Positions 17,210-25,762 of a stretch of 33,147 nt of DNA are shown here, one piece after another (within the stretch, counting starts at the first letter, position 1; each line of letters opens with the position of its first letter). Origin of the DNA: Chrysochromulina parva (Eukaryota; Haptophyta; Prymnesiales; Chrysochromulinaceae). The notes beneath the pieces were generated by a model, which was given only the letters and a program-made list of their open reading frames with translations, made no database searches and was not told the origin of the DNA. The position numbers were made by a program, and so were the translations under genes. The DNA is taken from assembly GCA_002887195.1 (NCBI GenBank), contig PJAB01000231.1:1-33147 (forward strand). The letters are read 5' to 3'.

Positions 17210-17797
17210 TCAGATCAACGCAGCAGACGAACTTGGCTTCTTCGCACACACCTTCAACTTCATCGTAAGAAACACACCGCACGCCGTACTGCGTACTCGC
17301 TATCGCGATGGCCGCATGCAGCCGGGCTTTTCTCGGCGAGCGTGTCGGCGACAAGCGATCGACCGCTCATACAAGGCAGCTGAAGTCTCGTCGGCTGGAG
17401 TTCTCGCGTAGACCGCCAAAGACCGCCGTAGCCGGCGGTACACGTCGTTGCCTCACGTCCGCGCCCGCACATGACACGCCTACAGCTACACGTGTCGCAC
17501 CGTTCGGTTTAATGAATGATGTATAAATGTAAAGTCGCCACGCCACGCGTTAAACTCACCGCGCCCTCAGGACGGCCGTCCTGAGCGGTCGGTCGGTCCT
17601 CATGCGGCACGTGCCACGTCGCCCCGAGCCCGACTTCGCGGTTCGGCCAGCAGGTCCGACCCAAACGCGCGACGTCGCGGGGCGATGCGGCGGCACGTGC
17701 AAGACCGCAAGGCGAGCTCTGCCCTCTATGACGTCGCGACGGGGCGACGGCGACGAGCACAACCTGGGCGCGGCTGACGTGTTCTACTGTCGGGAGC
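17210..17797. other. Convergent spacer D, no gene
   Basis: Between the 3' ends of TPGS2 and ATG13. The left half is of mixed composition. From ~17540 it becomes CpG-rich. Only a palindrome is recognised. Confidence 0.6.
17566..17585. repeat. Perfect 20-bp palindrome
   Basis: CTCAGGACGGCCGTCCTGAG is fully self-complementary and does not extend further. It lies in a convergent spacer about 210 bp past the ATG13 stop. Confidence 0.95.
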
Positions 17798-19518
17798 TCA
17801 CTCTTCGGACAGAGTCGGCGCAAAAGGGAAGAGAGCACCGCCCGACCTGGCGAGCAGTGCCTCAGTCGAATCCCTGGCGGGTGGCGCCGATTCAGACGAG
17901 ATGGTCGTCGCGGCGGGGGCAGACGTGGGAGCGGCAGCGGGGGCGAGGGTCGCACCGAAGGGTCCCGCCATCACTGGGAGACTTGCAGCAGCGGCGCTGC
18001 CAGCCAAGACGGGCGGCATCGAGGGAGGCATCTGGGCTCCATGGAAGGTGCGCGAGAGCCGGTCGAGCTGCAAGCTGATGTCATCAATCGAGCGCGAGAG
18101 TGGCGAGGCCCGCCCGTCGCGACTGCCAAAGAGCTGCAGCGGCCGGGCGGCGGAGACCTCCATCATGAGAGAACCGATGGCCGCCTCGTCCACCTGGTCG
18201 TCGGCGTCGCCCGACAGGCGCGGCCCGCTTATTGAGGATCGGCGCCGCCCGCTGCCAAAGCGCGAGAAGGCGTCGGCCGGAATCTCCTCGAGCGCCTCGT
18301 CCTCGTCATCCATCATGAAGGGGAGCTCGTGGTCGGCTGACGTCTGCCGTGGTCGGCAGATCACGCCGGACACTGATGCGCGCGGCGAGCAGCTTGGGGT
18401 ATCTGGGGTGGATAGGCCCGGGGTGGTGGGTAGGGTGCCGGGGGCGCTCGCGACGCGTGATGGGGACGAGTACGCGGAGAGGACGTTGAGGTCAGCGCCG
18501 CGCAGCAAGGTCGAGGCTGTGTGGTGGGGCGGCGTGGCGGCGAAGTCGGCGCCGCCTAGGGCACCGACGGAGAGGGCACTGGCGGTAGCCGGGCTGGAGA
18601 TCCGCATCGGGACGGACAGGCTCGATGCGGCCGCGGCGGAGAGGGGCAGAGCCGTGGTGGGGATCGCAGTGGGCAGCGCTATGGGCAGACCGCTGAAAGT
18701 CCCGCACGCGGCGGGGTTTGGCGCCGGGTTGGGCACATTGGCCGGCGCAGAGGCGATAATGGCGGGCGGCGAGGGGCCCCTGATCCCCATGCCCACGCCG
18801 AACGGAAAGAGCGCCCCGTCCATTGGACTTCCGACCGGGCTCTGCCGGAGGACTGTCCCTTCGCCCGAGAACTGCCGCTGCTGTGGGAAGAGGAGCTGTC
18901 CCTCGAGGGGCGACGCGCCGCCGGAAGAGCCCGCCTGCGTCGGCTGTGCGCCCGCGGCGCACACGTGTAGGAACGGCGCGCCGTCCACCGGACTGCCGTA
19001 GAGGGACCCTCGGCGCGAGCCATGTCGCGAGCCTTGTCGAGAGCCATCACGGGAGCCGTGGCGGTTCGGGTCGTCACGAGAGGCGTAAGAGGAGGCGCCG
19101 GCCGCATCCGAGGGCGCCGGGTTGGGAACATCCGACGATCGGCCGAGGATGGCGCATGGGTGGCTAGCCGAGGCGAGAGCGGCCGACAGCGCGGAAGTTG
19201 GGCGGGAGCCCGACATTGGCAAGGACAGTGGCGCAACCGTGCTCGACGGCCGGCTCGGCGTACCGAAGAGGGGTGGCGGCGAGTGTGTCGGCAAAAAGGG
19301 TGAAAGGCTGCCTGGCGACGCCGCCAGAGCCGCCCCGAGGGCGCCCATAGGTGGCGAGGCGCTCAGCGCCACCCCGAGGGCGCCCATAGGTGGCGAGGCG
19401 CTCAACGGCGCAATCAACGCAATCGGCGGAGCCGAGGGCGCGAAGAGCGGCGAAGCAGTATGTGAGCAGAAGCCGCCGCCGCCGCCGCCGCCGACGCCGC
19501 CGCCGCAGTCGCCGCAGT

Positions 19519-19549
<31 letters not shown>

Positions 19550-21135
19550 ACAACCGCAACCGCCAGCCGCATCGCCGCCGGCTGCAGCCATCAGGGCCGC
19601 AAGTGGCGAGCCCGCCGCGCCACTACACTGCCCCGGAGTGGTGGCGAATCCAGCGCTAGGGACAACGGCGGAGGCGCCGGCAGTGGCAACGGCAGGAGGG
19701 TGCGTACTCACAGACCACACCGCAGCCCCAGCTGTTGGCAGCACGCCGACACTGGCGCGGCCAGGCCCGGGTGGCGGAGACGCAGATCGCACAATAGGGA
19801 GGGCTGAGCTCGTCACTGTCGCAGGCAGCATGCCCAACCCGGCGGCACGCACCTCGGCCGCATAGCTCGCGGCGTCCGAAAGCGAGCGCTCGCGACCCAG
19901 AGGCGGGAACAGGGGCAGCTCGTCCGCGGAGACTGGTCCCGTCGTGTGCCCGTGTGGTGAGTGCCCGGGGCTTGCCGCCTCCGTCGAGGCCGCCTGCCAA
20001 GGCTGTGATGGCGGTGGCGGCTGCGCCTGTGATGGCGGCTGCGGCTGCGGCGGCGACGCTGAGGGTGACGCTGCGAGGGCCGGCACTCGAGGCTCGGAGG
20101 TCAGCTGCGTGAGCCCTGCCGTCATCTGAGCCACCTGCTGCACGCTGTGGGCGGAGGCCAGGCCGTGCGTGGGGAGCAGCCCACGCGAGGGCTGACGTGG
20201 CGGCGCGGAGCCGGGTGCACCCGCACCGCCCACTGGCACGTAGTCGGGGATGAGCGCCGTACCGATCAAGGCGCCAGCGGCCGATCTGGCGCCGCCTCCA
20301 GAGGCTGTGGCGGCAGCGGTGGCGACAGCAGCAGCATCGCAGAAGACGGCACTCGACGGCGTGGGTGTGCGCCCGGCGAAGAGGGTCTCCGGCCGGTAAA
20401 GAAGCTCAATCTCCAGCTTACCGTGCTTCTCCTTCGTGTCGGGCGGCGGGAACGAATATTGCCTCGCACCGGCTGCGAAGCCACGGCTGCGAGCAGCAGC
20501 GATGCCCGCCTCCGAGCGAGGCAGTGTAATGTCGTACTGCAGAAGCGAGCCCGCATGCGAGCCGCGCAGCTTCGCGAGGCTCGAGGCTAGCCGATATGTC
20601 GGCAGCAGCCGCAGCTGGGCCAGCAGCGCGCGCAGCAGCACCATGAAGCGTTTGTAAATTGGCTTCAACGCGACCTGGGTGGCAGGCGCGTCGTGCGGGT
20701 CGTAGTGCAGCCGCCACCGTTCGAGCAGCACGCGTGTCGGCTCCTCAGCGTGCATGCCCAGCGCGCCGCGCATCATCGGCTCGTCCGTTGCGTCCACGAA
20801 AATGTCGAGCTGCAAAGGCTGTGAGATGTCACGCCGCCATGCCTCTAGCTCGTCATGCACCCGCAGCAGCTCCTCAGACCGGACATCGAACTGCGGACGC
20901 GCGAGCACGGCACCGGGTGAGAACACATTGCCGAGCGCCCGGGGCGGAGATCGCGCGAACGCGCCGCGCGCATTCGCAGGCGCACCCATTCGTTGCTCGC
21001 GCCCCGATTCAGCTCAGGCGGCAGCGGCATGATCCGAGCATGAAGGATGAGCTCGACGGCCTTTTGGAAGCAGTTGCCTACGACGACTTGGAGCTTTTGC
21101 GAGGCGTCGAGACCAGCCCTTGGCGGCTCCGCCAT
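17798..21135 (-). CDS. ATG13: Autophagy protein ATG13, one intron
   Basis: CDS = complement(join(17798..20890, 20986..21135)), 1079 aa. Exon 1 encodes the first HORMA helix (KLQVVVGNCFQKAVELILHA) and ends at NEW. Exon 2 resumes with FDVRSEELL, giving NEWFDV, the counterpart of KWFNL in plant ATG13. The HORMA domain continues with LQLDIFVDA, VLLERWRLHYDP, IYKRFMVLLRALLAQLRLLP, TYRLASSL, KLEIELLYRPE and IPDYV. The remaining ~800 residues are Ser/Pro/Gly/Ala-rich and disordered, with GSR repeats. LPFMMDDEDE near residue 900 resembles the conserved C-terminal PF-D motif that binds the ATG1/ULK kinase. ATG13 is the regulatory scaffold of the ATG1 initiation complex. The start GGCCATGGCG at 21135 has an excellent context. 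Its partner across the promoter is V-ATPase d, another endolysosomal protein. Confidence 0.93.
19333..19404. repeat. 39-bp tandem duplication in the ATG13 tail
   Basis: A 33-nt segment starting CCCCGAGGGCGCCCATAGG recurs identically at 19333 and 19372. It encodes a repeated SASPPMGALG-like unit in the disordered tail and is frame-preserving (13 codons). Confidence 0.95.
19471..19570. repeat. GCC/CCG trinucleotide tract encoding poly-Gly
   Basis: Dense GCC repeats on the plus strand encode poly-Gly with scattered Cys ([19 protein letters not shown]) in the minus-strand ATG13 frame. Length polymorphism is likely. Confidence 0.9.
20891..20985 (-). other. ATG13 intron, 95 nt
   Basis: Donor TGG|GTGCGC at 20985 and acceptor CCGCAG|TTC at 20891. 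It is phase 0, and its length is not a multiple of 3, which explains the frame change between the two halves of the HORMA domain. Confidence 0.9.
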
Positions 21136-21384
21136 GGCCGTGAAAAGGCCTCGCTCGCTCCAGAGTCGACACGATCGCAGAAAAACACTCATTCGCCCCC
21201 CTCCCCTCCCCTACCTGCCACTCCCTTTTTGCTGTGAAGTGATCCTCAAGCCGAGATTCACACATGTTCACAAGTGTTCACTCCGCCAGGTCCCGATGTC
21301 TTTGCGGACGCCCCTCAACGTAGCGACAGGCAGCAGCTACACGCGGCCATCGCTCACGACGTGCATGCCCACTTCTGCTCGCAG
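21136..21384. promoter_or_regulatory. Divergent promoter 5 (ATG13 / V-ATPase d)
   Basis: The 249-bp gap has three TTCAC units at an exact 10-bp period: TTCACACATG (21257), TTCACAAGTG (21267) and TTCACTCCGC (21277). TGTGAAG near 21233 is the same word on the other strand. A C-rich CCCCTCCCCTCCCC stretch lies at ~21196-21211. Confidence 0.65.
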
Positions 21385-22780
21385 ATGTTGTTCAGCAACA
21401 TTGACGACGGCTACCTCGAGGGCCTGCTGCGCGGCCTCCGCAGCGGCATCCTCAGCTCGACGGACTATGCCAACCTCTGCCAGTGCGAGTCGATCGATGG
21501 TGCGCGCGCGCGCGCCTGCTCGCCCGCACCAATATGATGTATATCTGATTCGCGCTCTTACCACCTCGCCTGCCTGGGCGCGCGCGTCCCGGCTCATCAC
21601 TTGCCTTATACGCACTTGCCTTCTACGCATTTGCCACACGGCGCAGACATGAAAATGCACCTCGCCTCCACCGATTACGGCAACTTTCTGCAAAACGAGC
21701 CCTCACCGATCTCGACGACGACGCTAGCAGCCAAGGCCACGGTGCGTGCTCGCCCAATCTCGAGCCGCTGCCGGCCTCCTGCACACTCGCATGTGGAGCC
21801 CTTCCCCAGCCAAGGGACGCAGGAGCCAGCATCGCGGCCGCCACCGCCGCCGCCGCCGCATCCCGCAGCGATACCGCCGCTAGACGCCAGCACCAAAGTG
21901 CCGCCCCGCTCGCCTCGCCCCCACGGCCGCGCTTGCCCTCGCGCCACAGGAGAAGCTCGTCGAGGAGTTCCACTTCCTGAAGGTGCAGGCGGTGGAACCG
22001 CTTGCGACCTTCTGCGAGTACATCACGTACGGATACATGATCGACAACATAGTGCTCGTGATCACTGGCGTCGCCAACAATCGCGACATCAAGGAGCTCT
22101 CCGCCAAGCTTCACCCGCTTGGAAAATTCGACACGCTGATGACGGCGACCGTTCCCTCGACGGTGCAGGAGCTGTATAGGATGGTGCTCGTCGACACACC
22201 GCTCGGCAAATACTTTGCGGAGGTGCTCGACGACGTCGATGACTTGACCGAGAAGAACATCGAGATCATGCGCAACGCCCTCTTCAAGGCGTACCTGGAG
22301 GACTTTCATGCCTTCTGCCAGACCATAGGCGGCTCAACTGCCGAGGTAATGGGCGGCATCCTCACACTCGAGGCCGACCGCCGCGCGATTAACATCACGA
22401 TCAACTCGCTTGACACCGATCTCGACCTCAAAGAGCGCGAGAAGCTCTACCCGACGATCGGTTTGCTGTACCCCGAGGGCACCGCGCGCCTGGCGAAGGC
22501 GGTGGACATCGACGCTGTGCGCGCCGCCATCGACGCGTACCCCGACTACCGCTCATTGCTTGCTGAGTCTGGCATGGAAGAAGACAGGTCGATCGAGAAC
22601 CAGTTCTTTGACCTCGAGGTCAACCTCAACCGCCTCGCCTTTGAGCAGCAGTTCCACTACGGCATGTACTACGCGTACGTCAAGCTCAAGGAGCAGGAGA
22701 TCCGCAACATCGTGTGGATCGCCGAGTGCATCTCACAAGACCAGCGCGGCAAGATGAGCGAGTACGTCAACATTTTCTAG
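21385..22780 (+). CDS. ATP6V0D: V-type H+-ATPase V0 subunit d, two introns
   Basis: CDS = join(21385..21499, 21647..21741, 21950..22780), 346 aa, close to the usual ~350. Exon 1 encodes [13 protein letters not shown] and [15 protein letters not shown]. Exon 2 completes an Asp codon split by the intron and reads [20 protein letters not shown]. Exon 3 starts EKLVEEF and carries [89 protein letters not shown] and the final YVNIF. All parts follow the family in order. Subunit d is the membrane-peripheral cup linking the central rotor stalk to the proteolipid ring and serves acidification of vacuoles and endosomes. ATG 21385 is the first in frame and matches the normal N-terminus. Confidence 0.95.
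21500..21646 (+). other. V-ATPase d intron 1, 147 nt
   Basis: Donor GATG|GTGCGC and acceptor GCGCAG|AC, phase 1 (G+AC = Asp). Near the acceptor a 15-bp unit, CACTTGCCTTNTACG, is repeated at 21598 and 21613, with a partial third copy forming the pyrimidine-rich tract. Confidence 0.92.
21742..21949 (+). other. V-ATPase d intron 2, 208 nt
   Basis: Donor ACG|GTGCGT and acceptor GCCACAG|GAG, phase 0. Contains CCGCCGCCG-type repeats. Confidence 0.92.
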
Positions 22781-23435
22781 GACGGTGAGAGCGCAGGACC
22801 AGGAGGTTGAAGCAGCGGCACGCCAAGAAGGCGGAAGGAAGGCGGACGAAGGCGAGCTGGCGAGGAGGAACATCTTTCATACGTGTCCGAAGTGCGAAGA
22901 CCGCACCGTGCGGGCCAGTATCGCTCCACGTGGATGCGCGTACGACGGGTACGGTTTCTTAAAGCCTGCGTTGTGGCATTTAGCTCATACACAGCTACGC
23001 TAGTGCACTTTGGTACACGATCCGGGGCCGGTTGCCCCTCCGTGAAGCTTAGACTAGACGGAGCTCGTACGACCTCGAGGAACGCCGAGAGTTCAGAGTA
23101 GCAGGTGACGACGAGGTGTGTCGCGCTAGGAGTTCGGTTGGACGTTGGTCACTGTGAGACCGCTCACCTGACCGACTCTCGTCGAGACCTCGCGCGCACA
23201 GACCTCCGGATCTGCCGTCCTGTGGGAGCGAGGACCTGCCGTCGGCGACGTCGCTAGACGTCGCGATCTCGCGATCCCCACACCTCGGGTCGGCGACGAC
23301 GCAACGACGGCGAACCCGTCCAGGTCCACCGCGGTTCGACTGCGGTGCCTCTTGAATACTGCGCATGCCTACGAGCCTCCGATCGGAATCCGAACGCACC
23401 CCTTCAAATGCTTTGCTGCAGCCGTCGGCTGGCTC
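22781..23435. other. Convergent spacer E, no gene
   Basis: Between V-ATPase d and a small minus-strand gene. The first ~130 bp are purine-rich. Beyond that the DNA is CpG-rich with no convincing frame. One hairpin is listed. Confidence 0.6.
23245..23264. repeat. Perfect 8-bp stem, 4-nt loop hairpin
   Basis: GCGACGTC (23245-23252), loop GCTA, GACGTCGC (23257-23264). The arms contain GACGTC palindromes. Confidence 0.85.
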
Positions 23436-24002
23436 TCACACGCTGCCGTCGCGCCATCCCGCGTTGCTTCCAGGGCTGCCACGCTGTTGCTTGCCATCCT
23501 CGCCATCTTCTGAGTCGCCATCTGTTGTAGACCAGCGTGTCCGATTCGGCAGTTTGTGCACATTGAGACTCCAACGGGATCTCGATCCCGTGAGTATGTC
23601 GGTGATATACGCGTGTGGTAGAACGAACACCTTCTTCTCACTGGTTTCATCCTCCACTTGTGTACACAGCGTGCCTCGCCATGAAAAGGATTGCAAGCGA
23701 AGCTTGACCTTCACTTCGCCATGCTTAAGGAGCAGCTCTGTTGCAACCTTCGAGGTTCTGTAGTAGTCATACGCCGCTGCGGTCGAGTTCCAGATCGCGT
23801 AGGTCACAAAACTTGTGGTCAGCAGCCGACGGAGTTGCCCTTGAGCAGGCGCGACGAGGCCTGTCTCGTCGGCCTCCGCTAGAATTGCGCGTACCTTGGT
23901 CAGATCACCCTCGCGCGCCGCCTGCTCAATCCGCTGACTTAGAATCGACCGTGGCGGACGGAAGGAACAATGGCGGCGAAGTGCTCGCGTTGCAGCTTGC
24001 AT
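23436..24002 (-). CDS. Small hypothetical protein, possibly organelle-targeted
   Basis: 188 aa from the first ATG. The N-terminus MQAATRALRRHCSFRPPRS has Arg, Ala and Ser with no acidic residue for ~20 positions, typical of a mitochondrial or plastid presequence. It is followed by a helical stretch RIEQAAREGDLTKVRAILAE that resembles one ankyrin-like helix pair, then VTYAIWNSTAAAYDYYRTSK and a beta-rich segment (KVKLRLQSFSWRGTLCTQVE, KKVFVLPHAYITDIL). The C-terminus is acidic and Ser/Gly-rich. No family is recognised. The moderately biased, well-structured sequence and the divergent position opposite METTL16 support a real gene. Confidence 0.6.
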   Translation of the reverse strand: MQAATRALRRHCSFRPPRSILSQRIEQAAREGDLTKVRAILAEADETGLVAPAQGQLRRLLTTSFVTYAIWNSTAAAYDYYRTSKVATELLLKHGEVKVKLRLQSFSWRGTLCTQVEDETSEKKVFVLPHAYITDILTGSRSRWSLNVHKLPNRTRWSTTDGDSEDGEDGKQQRGSPGSNAGWRDGSV

Positions 24003-24211
24003 GTGCACGTTCACGACGATCGCAATGCAGCACGACGATTGGCGCAACAAGTTTCCTGAACACCAACGGACCTTCTCACGGGTTCCGGTTCAAATCCATG
24101 TGTTAGAAGTCACACAGACACACATTCACATTCACACACATTCCTTCCTGCTTCCATGTACTGGTACTGTAGTTGTTGGCGCCCGGCGTCCCGGCTCCCC
24201 CGGTCCTGTGG
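24003..24211. promoter_or_regulatory. Divergent promoter 6 (small hypothetical / METTL16)
   Basis: The 209-bp gap contains overlapping CA-rich elements with TTCACA at 24125 and TTCACAC at 24131. Upstream of these lies a CACACAGACACACA run. Confidence 0.6.
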
Positions 24212-25762
24212 ATGCACCCTCGCAATCCGTTCGTGACGCCGCCCGACCTTGCGGCGCTCGCCACCATTTATTCCAACATCGCACCATACGTACGCCCTGG
24301 GCCTCCCGGCAGTCAGGCACGTTATGATTGGGGCGATTCCAAGGCGCTCGTCGAGCTTTGCCGAGTGCTGCTCAGGCACCAGTTTGGCATACGCTGGACG
24401 CAGCCGCCGCACACGCTGTGCCCAACCGTGCCTTCACGCCTCAATTATTTGCTGTGGATCGAGGACCTACTCGCCCTGCGTGTTTGTGGAACCAACCCTG
24501 CACGCGTACTTGGCGTTGACATCGGCACCGGTGCCTCGTGCATCTACCCGTTGCTCGGCGTTGCACACCTTGGTTGGCAATTCATTGCGACCGAGGTGGA
24601 CGCAACTTCAACGAGCTGGGCACGGCATAATGTCGATCTCAATCAGTGGGGAGAGCACATTGAGGTGCGCCAGGTCCCACACGGCAGCTCTGCTACCGTC
24701 GAAGACGGCATGCACGACAGTGGCAACGCGGAGACTGCCACTCTGCTGCTACATCCATCGCCTCCGCCAATTCTGATCGGCGTCCTGCAGCCTTCGGAGC
24801 ACGCGGACTTTTGCATGTGCAATCCGCCCTTTTTTGCACCTGATGAGACGCCGCAGCCAAACCTCACGGCACGCCCGCGCGCACGGTGCGTCGCGACCCA
24901 TGGCGAGCAGTTCACCAGCGGTGGAGAAGTCGGCTTCGTTCTGAGGCTCCTGGCCGAATCCACACAGCTGCGCACGCAGATACGGTGGTACACGTCGCTC
25001 ATGGGGCGCAAGCACTCGCTGTGGCCCATTCTAAGGGCGCTCCGCGGCGCGGGTGCAGCTCACGTGCGCACGACTGAGATTGCCCAGGGCAAGACGAGCA
25101 GATGGGCGGTGGCGTGGTCGTTTGCCCCGGACGCGGCACCCCGGCTGCAGCCGCCCACCCAGCCGGCCGTCAAGAGCTTTGAGGCGGTGGGCCTTACACC
25201 GGAGGAGGCGTGGCGCCGCGTCGATGAGTGCTTGCGTGCGAGTGGCGCGTGCGAGGATGTGGCGGCGAATGAAGATAGGGATGCGGTGCAAGATGCTGCC
25301 TTGCTCGAGCGGCCCTTTTTCGTCACGCGAGGCAGAATCGAGCTGGCGAGCGGCAGCGACTCGAGGAAGACAGAAGGAGCCGCGACGGGTGCCAAGCGTG
25401 TACGAGGCGATGGCATCTCCAAGGTGCAATGCTCGGCGCGGATGCCGCCCTCACCGCCACTCGTGGCGCCAGCAGTCTCCCATGATGGTGATGCCGTGGA
25501 AGATGCCCTCTTTGTCTTCCGTGTCGAGCTCACAGCCCATCCCCCCCTGACGACACAACCGGACGAGACTGAGCCTCCCTCTTCTGGTCCGTGGCTACGC
25601 GTGGAACTCGAGGCGAGCACCACGGGCCAGGCGTCCGCAGCCTTTTGGCGCTTCGCTGAGCGCCTCCGGAACGACGTGATGCGCGACACGCGTAAGTGGC
25701 GGAGGCGAGTTGGATCGTGTGACGACTGGGCGGCCGCCTTGTCTATCGAGGGTAGTGAATGA
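24212..25762 (+). CDS. METTL16: METTL16-type U6 snRNA N6-adenosine methyltransferase
   Basis: The start MHPRNPFVTPPDLAALA matches the MHARN..PPDFAYLA opening of METTL16. SAM-binding motif I reads VDIGTGASCIYPLLG (Asp103 onward), followed by FIATEVDATS. The catalytic NPPF is at 204-207 within FCMCNPPFF. GGEVGFVLRLLAES, IRWYTSLMGRKHSLWPI and TEIAQGKTSRWAVAWSF continue in family order. The C-terminal ~90 residues (FVFRVELTAH ... WLRVELEASTTGQAS, FWRFAERLRNDVMRD) correspond to the vertebrate-conserved RNA-binding region. METTL16 puts m6A in U6 snRNA and, in animals, in MAT2A hairpins, controlling SAM synthesis. 516 aa. Its stop codon overlaps the ATG of the next gene, and GTAAGT at 25692 could act as a donor removing the last 23 residues. 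Confidence 0.93.
   Translation: MHPRNPFVTPPDLAALATIYSNIAPYVRPGPPGSQARYDWGDSKALVELCRVLLRHQFGIRWTQPPHTLCPTVPSRLNYLLWIEDLLALRVCGTNPARVLGVDIGTGASCIYPLLGVAHLGWQFIATEVDATSTSWARHNVDLNQWGEHIEVRQVPHGSSATVEDGMHDSGNAETATLLLHPSPPPILIGVLQPSEHADFCMCNPPFFAPDETPQPNLTARPRARCVATHGEQFTSGGEVGFVLRLLAESTQLRTQIRWYTSLMGRKHSLWPILRALRGAGAAHVRTTEIAQGKTSRWAVAWSFAPDAAPRLQPPTQPAVKSFEAVGLTPEEAWRRVDECLRASGACEDVAANEDRDAVQDAALLERPFFVTRGRIELASGSDSRKTEGAATGAKRVRGDGISKVQCSARMPPSPPLVAPAVSHDGDAVEDALFVFRVELTAHPPLTTQPDETEPPSSGPWLRVELEASTTGQASAAFWRFAERLRNDVMRDTRKWRRRVGSCDDWAAALSIEGSE

Noticed and set aside
17522..17528. TATAAAT in spacer D (and another at 48-54)
   Set aside because: Both lie downstream of 3' ends of minus-strand genes with no gene starting nearby, so they are not promoter TATA boxes on present evidence.
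17901..19001. 366-codon plus-strand frame inside ATG13, and others opposite it up to 21237
   Set aside because: They are antisense shadows of the conserved ATG13 gene with low-complexity Arg/Gly/Ala translations.
20891..20985. Frameshift or pseudogene explanation for ATG13
   Set aside because: A 95-nt GT-AG intron restores the HORMA sequence exactly at the conserved E/K-W-F junction, so splicing explains the frame change.
22410..22757. Alternative frame within the V-ATPase d exon 3
   Set aside because: Ser/Thr/Arg-rich shadow of a highly conserved coding exon.
23126..23399. Minus-strand frames in spacer E
   Set aside because: Short, Arg/Ser-rich, without motif or start context. The CpG-rich composition accounts for them.
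24088..24098. GGTTCAAATCC, a tRNA B-box-like sequence
   Set aside because: The flanking bases do not form a T-arm, no A box or acceptor stem is present, and it lies in a compact divergent promoter.
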